A model generated the notes under the pieces. The model saw only the letters and a list, made by a program, of their open reading frames with translations, searched no databases and was not told where the DNA came from. The position numbers and the translations under genes are program-made. Below, one piece after another: positions 59,106 to 64,000 of a stretch of 64,000 nucleotides of DNA (its first letter is position 1; each line of letters begins with the position of its first letter). The stretch is taken from positions 310,001-374,000 of the forward strand of contig CAJYPV010000018.1 of NCBI GenBank assembly GCA_913776825.1, given 5' to 3'. This DNA comes from Burkholderiaceae bacterium. GTDB lineage: Bacteria; Pseudomonadota; Gammaproteobacteria; Burkholderiales; Burkholderiaceae_C.

Positions 59106-59918
59106 ATGACTCTGCCTAAGCTCTCCCGCCAATCGACTGGCGTTCAACGCACTCTGCTGGCCCTGGCCCTCGCGGCCGCCAGCGCCAGCGCTTCCGCGCT
59201 GCCCGCGTTCACCTGGGATCCGACCGCTGCTGGCCTGAACGGCAGCGCCTTCACGGCAGACAACCTGCTGATCTCGAACTACTCGACGGTCACCTTCGGC
59301 GCCAGCGACACGTTCACTGAAACCGGCTACCTGACCGTCAGCGCTGCTCAGCTGGGTGGCGCCGCCGTGCTGCCGTCCGGCCTGAACAGCACCTACGGTC
59401 TGTACATCCAGTTCACCGGCACCGGCACGCTGACCACCAACGGCCCCGCCGGCACCACCCCGACCCTGGGCAAGCTGGACACGCTGAACTACACCCTGTA
59501 CGGCTACAACGGCACCGCCAGCTTCGGCGTCACCGGCAAGACCCCGACCGAAACCGCCACGGGCGAAATCGCTCTGGCTTCCGGCTCGCTGAAGTTCGGC
59601 AATGTCGCCACCGTGCCCTCGGGCGACGGCGTGACCTTCAACCCGTCGGCCAACGCCAGCCTGACCGCCAACTGGCTGGCTCCTGGCTTCTTCGCCGATC
59701 CGTCGGTCCCTTACGCTGTGGCGCTGACCTCGTTCTCGAACACCACGTCGCAAGTGACGCCGTTCGCTGACGGCACCGGCTTCTCCATCCGTCAAGGTGG
59801 TGGCTCGATCAACTTCGCCGCCCCCGTGCCGGAACCGGCGAGCTACGCCATGCTGCTGTGCGGCCTGGCTGCCATCGGCTTCGTGGCCCGTCGTCGCAAG
59901 AGCGGCAGCGAGCAGTAA
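59106..59918 (+). CDS. PEP-CTERM exported protein, flocculation-associated PepA-like
   Basis: A 270-residue exported protein. Signal peptide RTLLALALAAASASASA; the mature protein is a Thr/Gly/Ser/Asn-rich beta structure (GLNGSAFTADNLLISNYSTV, YGLYIQFTGTGTLTTNGPAG). It ends with the PEP-CTERM sorting signal PVPEPASYAMLLCGLAAIGF followed by VARRRKSG, recognised by an exosortase that is not encoded in this window. The beginning and domain layout match PEP-CTERM proteins linked to floc formation in Zoogloea-like bacteria. Codon use is more biased (CTG, ACC, AAC, GGC with GCT/GGT) than in neighbours, suggesting high expression. ATG 59106 has GGAG eight bases upstream; an earlier in-frame ATG at 58881 would destroy the signal peptide position. 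Confidence 0.88.
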   Translation: MTLPKLSRQSTGVQRTLLALALAAASASASALPAFTWDPTAAGLNGSAFTADNLLISNYSTVTFGASDTFTETGYLTVSAAQLGGAAVLPSGLNSTYGLYIQFTGTGTLTTNGPAGTTPTLGKLDTLNYTLYGYNGTASFGVTGKTPTETATGEIALASGSLKFGNVATVPSGDGVTFNPSANASLTANWLAPGFFADPSVPYAVALTSFSNTTSQVTPFADGTGFSIRQGGGSINFAAPVPEPASYAMLLCGLAAIGFVARRRKSGSEQ

Positions 59919-60150
59919 TCACGAGGTGAATCGGAGCGCGCAAGCGTTCCAGGTCGGATGACGGATCGCAGCGCATCAGCGCTGCGGCCCGGTCTTCAGA
60001 CCATGCGGTGGTGGGGTGCTGGTACAGACCCTCCTCGCAATGCTCATCGATGCCAGGCTTCGTGCCTGGACAGCCTGCCGGCGACGGACGCGAGAGCGCC
60101 CCGCCGTGTTGGTGTCACGTCGTTTGGACAGAGGTGCTCAGGTTCGCCTG

Positions 60151-60169
60151 GAGCGCCGCTTCGGCGCTC
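60151..60169. other. Perfect hairpin between convergent genes
   Basis: GAGCGCCG pairs with CGGCGCTC around CTT, between the PEP-CTERM gene and the convergent Crp/Fnr gene. No T-run, so a weak terminator or processing site. Confidence 0.4.
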
Positions 60170-60212
60170 GTGATCGGTCGATGAGAGAAGGGTGAGTGAC
60201 GGCGGTTCGGGC

Positions 60213-61004
60213 TCAGGCCTGGATGGCGAACGGCGCGTAGGCAGAGGTGGTCGCGTCGGGCTCGTCGGTCTCGGGATGAGGCAGCAACCGTTGGAAGTCC
60301 TGCTTGAGCAGGGCGTAGCACTCACAGGCTCGGGCCTCCAGCCCCGGTCGATCCAGCGCGGCAATGTGTCCGCGGGTGTAGCGGATCAGACCGGCGGCCT
60401 GGAGGCGCTGAGCGCTTTCAGTCACGCCTTCCCGACGCACGCCCAGCATGTTGGCGATCCATTCCTGGGTCACCGACAGCTCGCTGTGGCCATGCTGGCG
60501 ATCCAGGCACATCAGCAGCCAACGGCAGAGCTGGCGCTCCAGCGAATGGTGACGATTGCACACCGCCGCTTGCGCGATCTGGGTGATCAACGACTGCACA
60601 TAGCGCAACAACCATTGCGCCGGCACACCGCCGCGCTGGAACTCATCCCGCAGCGTCTGCGTGCGCATGCGCCAGGCCAGGCCCGGACGCTGCACGACCG
60701 CGCGGCAGGCCGGCGATTCACCGCCCATCAACACCGCCAGACCGACCGCACCTTCCGGGCCGACCATCGCGACCTGCGAGGCGGTGCCCGACGGGGTCGT
60801 GTAGATCAGCGACACGATCGAGGTGGTCGGGAAGTAGACATGGGTGGTCGGCGATCCGGCTTCGAAGAGCACGCGGCCTTTGAGCAACTCCACCGCCTCC
60901 ATCTGGTCCATCCAGCGGGAGAGGTCCTGCTGCGGCCAATGCGACAGCAGCAGGTTGCCGCGCACGGACGCGGCATTGACGGTAGAGGCAAGTGATAGCG
61001 CCAT
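60213..61004 (-). CDS. Crp/Fnr-family transcription regulator
   Basis: A 263-residue regulator. The N-terminal cyclic-nucleotide-binding-like beta roll is visible (MEAVELLKGRVLFEAGSPTT, IVSLIYTTPSGTASQVAMVG, PEGAVGLAVLMGGES) without the Arg/Ser pair of true cAMP sites and without Fnr cysteines. The C-terminal winged helix has RQLCRWLLMCLDRQHG and the recognition region LSVTQEWIANMLGVRREGVT. It belongs to a branch common in Burkholderiales that responds to unknown signals. ATG 61004 is inferred from the sigma-54 transcription start (~61073) and domain start. Near-perfect sigma-54 element upstream. Confidence 0.88.
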   Translation of the reverse strand: MALSLASTVNAASVRGNLLLSHWPQQDLSRWMDQMEAVELLKGRVLFEAGSPTTHVYFPTTSIVSLIYTTPSGTASQVAMVGPEGAVGLAVLMGGESPACRAVVQRPGLAWRMRTQTLRDEFQRGGVPAQWLLRYVQSLITQIAQAAVCNRHHSLERQLCRWLLMCLDRQHGHSELSVTQEWIANMLGVRREGVTESAQRLQAAGLIRYTRGHIAALDRPGLEARACECYALLKQDFQRLLPHPETDEPDATTSAYAPFAIQA

Positions 61005-61083
61005 CGGCGAACTCCATCGGATCCTTGAGCCTTCCTCCGGGCGGCCGGTCGCCACCGTCGGAAAGGTTCCAAGGACAGAGGAT

Positions 61084-61099
61084 GGCAAACCACGTGCCC
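61084..61099 (-). promoter_or_regulatory. Sigma-54 -24/-12 promoter for the Crp/Fnr gene
   Basis: On the minus strand it reads GGGCACGTGGTTTGCC, a nearly perfect consensus. Predicted start about 61073, leader 69 bases. Confidence 0.87.
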
Positions 61100-61202
61100 G
61101 ATCGGGTTTCAAGGCGTTTCAACCGATCGCCAGGCGTTAGGCGATCGGTGAGCCGGGGAGCGTCGCTGAACGGGGTGCGCGCGCGGTGCGCGGGTCGTGG
61201 TG

Positions 61203-61895
61203 TCAGGTCGTGCGCTGCTCCAGCACATACCCCATGCCGCGGACCGTGTGCAGCAAGGGGAAGTCGAACGGCACGTCCAGCTTGGCGCGCAGGCGGCGCA
61301 CCGCGACTTCGACGACATTGGTCTCGCTGTCGAAGTTCATGTCCCAGACCTGCTCGGCGAGCTCGGTGCGTGAGAGCACTTCGCCGGTCCGCCTGAGCAG
61401 CAAGGTCAGCAGATTGAATTCCTTGGCGGTCAGGTCCAGTCGTTGGCCGGCGCGGTGGGCCTTGCGGCGCAGCAGGTCGACCTCCAGATCGCCCAGGCGC
61501 AGCACGGTGGCATCGGGCGTGGGCGCGCCCTCGGCGCGACGCATCAGCACATGCAGCCGGGCGACCAGTTCAGAGAAGGCGAAGGGCTTCACCAGGTAAT
61601 CGTCGGCGCCGCCTTGCAGGCCTCGCACGCGGTCCTCGACCTCGCCGCGGGCGGTCAGCATCAGCACCGGCAGCCGACGCGTCCGGTCCGACTGCCGCAA
61701 CGCGGCCAGCACCGCCAGGCCATCGATGCCCGGCAACATGCCATCCAGCACCATCAGGTCATATTGACCCTCGGTCGCGTGATGCAGTCCATCGACGCCG
61801 TCATGCGCCACATCGACCACGAAGCCCTCCTGCGTCAATCCATTGCGCAGGTAATCGGCCAGCTTGATTTCGTCTTCCACCACCAGCAATTTCAT
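61203..61895 (-). CDS. OmpR/PhoB-family response regulator (CopR/CusR-like)
   Basis: A 230-residue regulator. Receiver: MKLLVVEDEIKLADYLRNGL, acceptor Asp in LMVLDGMLPGIDGLAVLAAL, LTARGE and VKPFAFSEL. Winged-helix output: LDLTAKEFNLLTLLLRRTGE, VLSRTELAEQVWDMNFD and VRRLRAKLD, closing with HTVRGMGYVLE. The sequence style (KLADYLRNGLTQEGFVVDVA, NFDSETNVVEVAVRRLR) is that of heavy-metal or envelope-stress regulators that normally sit next to a CusS-type kinase. No such kinase is adjacent; the divergent gene at 62048 is a hybrid kinase of another type. Start ATG 61895 matches the family exactly. Confidence 0.92.
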   Translation of the reverse strand: MKLLVVEDEIKLADYLRNGLTQEGFVVDVAHDGVDGLHHATEGQYDLMVLDGMLPGIDGLAVLAALRQSDRTRRLPVLMLTARGEVEDRVRGLQGGADDYLVKPFAFSELVARLHVLMRRAEGAPTPDATVLRLGDLEVDLLRRKAHRAGQRLDLTAKEFNLLTLLLRRTGEVLSRTELAEQVWDMNFDSETNVVEVAVRRLRAKLDVPFDFPLLHTVRGMGYVLEQRTT

Positions 61896-62047
61896 GCGCT
61901 CGATGGTAGCGGCGCAGGCGCTCATCGTGGATGACGGTTTTGTCATCCATCGCCGCTGCGATCGGGCGGTGCGGCGGGATGGTTTACCCCTATCCGCGTC
62001 CAGTCGTCGTTCGCACGATGCCTCGAGGGCCCCTCATAGAATCCCGC

Positions 62048-64000
62048 ATGCCCATCCGGTTCTCGCCGCTCTCTTTTCCCTCTCGGGCGCGCGGCTCCAT
62101 TGGCGCGAAGCTTCGCCGAATGGTGTGGCTGATGGTGCTGCCGACCTTGCTGCTGTCGGTGATCGCCGGGTTGGCGGTCTCCCGCACCGAGCGTCGGGCG
62201 GTGGTGAATGCCGCGCTGGAAACCGTTGAGGCGCTCAGCCTGGTGACCGATCGCGAGATGGCCGTGCGCACCGCGATGCTGCAGGCCCTGAGCGTGTCGC
62301 CCAGCCTGCAGGAAGGTCGCCTGCGGGATTTCCATCGCGAAGCCAGTCGACTGGCCGACGGCGTCACCAACACCATCGTGCTGCTGGCGCCCGACGGTCA
62401 GCAACTGCTCAACACACGCCTGCCCTTCGGTGAACCGCTGGGCCGCTCGCCGGCCTTTGCCAGCGGGATGCCGGATCAACGGCGCTTCATCGTCTCCGAT
62501 CTGTTCCGCGGGCCGGTGGACGACCGCTACACCTTCGCCGTGCGGATTCCGGTGATGGTGCAGGGCCGTCCGATGTTGCTCGGTTACGGCAGCCCCGCGT
62601 CGGAATTGCAGCAGATCTTTCGAGACCAGCCGCTGCCGGCGGGCTGGCTGGGCGTGGTGCTGGATGGACAGTCCCGCGTCGTGGCCCGCACCCGTGATCC
62701 CGAGCAGCGGGTCGGCCAGGTGGCCAGCGAGACCCTGCGTCGCGCCATCGCCAGCAGCGATCGGGGCGTGGTGGATTCGAAGACGCTGGATGGCGTGCCG
62801 GTCTTCACCGTGTTCAGCCGCGCCCCGGACTCGGGCTGGGTGGTGCTGATCGGACTCGAGCAATCCGAGCTGGCCCATTCCGGGCTGGCCGCCTTCGGTT
62901 TGACGCTCGCGCTGTCGGTGGGCTTCATCCTCATCACCGTCGGCATCGTCCGCCGCATGGCGCGGGACATCGTCGAGCCGCTCCAGCATCTGAGCGAAGA
63001 CGCGGTGCGGCTGGGCAGCGGCGAGACGGTGCGGGACCGCTTCACCGGCCTGAGCGAGATCGACACCGTCCACCATGCGCTCGCCACCGCCAGCCTGGAG
63101 CGCGCCGGCAGCGAGCATCGCCTGCGCGCGGAGGTGGAGGCCGCCGTCACGCAGGCCCGGCAGGCGCATCAGGCGGCGCTGCGCAGCCAGAAGCTCGAGG
63201 CGCTGGGTCGGCTCACCGGCGGCATCGCCCATGACTTCAACAACCTGCTGCAGACCATGACCACCGGGCTGGACCTGGCGCGGCGGCTCAATTCGGAACC
63301 TCGCGGCGATGCCGCACTGGCCGCCTGCCAGCGCGCCACCGGCCGCGCGGCGCAATTGACGCGGCAACTGCTGGCCTTCGGGCGCCAGCAGGTCGGCCAT
63401 GAGGCGGTCATCGACCTGCGGCGCCAACTGCCCGAGCTGATGGAGCTGGTGACCGGTGCAGTGGGAAGTGCGGTGGAGCTGCATGCCTCCGTCGACGACG
63501 CCCTGTGGCCGGTCAAGACCGACCCGGTCCAGCTGGAGCTGGCGGTGCTCAATCTGGCGCTGAATGCCCGCGATGCGATGCATGGACGCGGACGGCTGTC
63601 GGTGACCGCGGCCAATTGCACCGTCGGGCCGGACGCGCTGCCGGATGTCCCGGCCGGTGACTACGTCTGCATTCGCGTCATCGACACCGGCGACGGCATG
63701 AATGCCGAGCAGATCAGCCGCGCCTTCGAGCCGTTCTTCACCACCAAGCCGGTGGGGCAGGGCTCGGGTCTCGGTCTGGCGCAGGTGTATGCGCTGGCGA
63801 AGTCCGCAGGTGGCGTCGCCACCATCCACAGCCAGCTGGGGCTGGGCACCGAGGTCGCCGTCTGGCTGCCTCGTTCCACCGAGCGCTGGGACGCCACGCC
63901 GGCCGCCGACAGCGCCGATCCCGCCCGTCGGTACAACGGACGGGTCATGCTGGTGGAGGACGAAACCTCGGTGCGCGAGCTCACCGCGCAGGCGCTGGAA
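62048..64000 (+). CDS. Hybrid histidine kinase, 5' part (cut by the window edge)
   Basis: 651 codons are visible and the frame is open at the right edge. A first membrane helix (MVWLMVLPTLLLSVIAGLAV) precedes a Cache-like extracytoplasmic domain (VTNTIVLLAPDGQQLLNTRL, SDLFRGPVDDRYTFAVRIPV, GSPASELQQIFRDQPLPAGW). A second helix (AFGLTLALSVGFILITVGIV), HAMP-like linker, H box EALGRLTGGIAHDFNNLLQT, and an ATP domain with LNLALNARDAM, DTGDGMNAEQ and GQGSGLGLAQV follow. The receiver has just begun (GRVMLVEDETSVRELTAQAL). It is a paralogue of the kinase at 15385-17844, sharing order and the HDFNN type H box. ATG 62048 is the only early start before helix 1. Confidence 0.88.
   Translation, partial: MPIRFSPLSFPSRARGSIGAKLRRMVWLMVLPTLLLSVIAGLAVSRTERRAVVNAALETVEALSLVTDREMAVRTAMLQALSVSPSLQEGRLRDFHREASRLADGVTNTIVLLAPDGQQLLNTRLPFGEPLGRSPAFASGMPDQRRFIVSDLFRGPVDDRYTFAVRIPVMVQGRPMLLGYGSPASELQQIFRDQPLPAGWLGVVLDGQSRVVARTRDPEQRVGQVASETLRRAIASSDRGVVDSKTLDGVPVFTVFSRAPDSGWVVLIGLEQSELAHSGLAAFGLTLALSVGFILITVGIVRRMARDIVEPLQHLSEDAVRLGSGETVRDRFTGLSEIDTVHHALATASLERAGSEHRLRAEVEAAVTQARQAHQAALRSQKLEALGRLTGGIAHDFNNLLQTMTTGLDLARRLNSEPRGDAALAACQRATGRAAQLTRQLLAFGRQQVGHEAVIDLRRQLPELMELVTGAVGSAVELHASVDDALWPVKTDPVQLELAVLNLALNARDAMHGRGRLSVTAANCTVGPDALPDVPAGDYVCIRVIDTGDGMNAEQISRAFEPFFTTKPVGQGSGLGLAQVYALAKSAGGVATIHSQLGLGTEVAVWLPRSTERWDATPAADSADPARRYNGRVMLVEDETSVRELTAQALE

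Overview
The window looks like a chromosomal segment of a high-GC betaproteobacterium of the order Burkholderiales, probably of the Roseateles/Mitsuaria/Rubrivivax kind. The basis is the base composition, codon use, a PEP-CTERM exported protein, a topoisomerase IB, a four-helix PA2169-type protein and many large hybrid histidine kinases. I saw no rRNA, tRNA, CRISPR array, insertion sequence or prophage. This assignment is inference from protein character, not from a search.

The central observation is a dense set of sigma-54 type promoters. Upstream of 23 genes or operons, on both strands, I can read a -24/-12 element with exact GG-N10-GC spacing and a local consensus close to NGGCAYG-N4-TTGCC. 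Most lie at a sensible distance from the start codon. One of them lies in front of an orphan rpoN copy (20294-21706) that lacks the usual lptB/hpf neighbours, so this second sigma-54 (RpoN2-like) appears to drive itself and its surroundings. The genes behind these promoters read like a general or osmotic stress regulon: trehalose synthesis (otsA/otsB), an MscS channel, PRC-barrel and YqjD/YqjE/YqjK-like envelope proteins, a PA2169-family protein, hemerythrin, a flavin-binding stress protein, a DUF6496 protein, topoisomerase IB, an AI-2E family permease, a PQQ-type dehydrogenase, a TonB receptor, a Crp/Fnr regulator and several small disordered proteins.

Layout. 1-9 kb: tail of an Asn-rich protein, a degenerate HAD plus GT9-like pair, a hybrid kinase, a small exported protein, an NtrC-type enhancer-binding response regulator and topoisomerase IB. 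9-20 kb: HAD phosphatase and SDR pair, a lone receiver protein, the yqjDEK-like operon, a PA2169 protein, a hybrid kinase and a permease. 20-25 kb: rpoN2, a small protein, PRC-barrel and MscS. 25-30 kb: an unknown protein with a PPxY motif, then the trehalose operon, whose synthase carries an N-terminal membrane sensor-like domain. 30-37 kb: palindromes and tandem repeats, PAS, hemerythrin, stress proteins, dehydrogenase and TonB receptor. 37-43 kb: two tandem partner-plus-effector-like modules; one large protein has protein-kinase-like motifs, and its paralogue has lost them and carries a poly-Ser linker and a C-terminal OTU-like protease domain whose catalytic blocks are in circularly permuted order. 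43-57 kb: a stressosome operon (RsbR-RsbS-RsbT-phosphatase) continuing into two histidine kinases, a divergent receiver-pseudokinase protein, a beta-gamma-crystallin/glycine-zipper protein, a CHASE3 hybrid kinase with three receivers and CheR. 57-64 kb: a small acidic protein, a cysteine hydrolase, a PEP-CTERM protein, a Crp/Fnr regulator, an OmpR-type regulator and a hybrid kinase cut by the right edge.

Working model (inference): the stressosome and its operon kinases sense stress and signal, directly or through relays, to a sigma-54 activator such as the protein at 6446-7906. That activator would turn on RpoN2 holoenzyme at the clustered promoters, replacing the sigma-B output that stressosomes have in Firmicutes.
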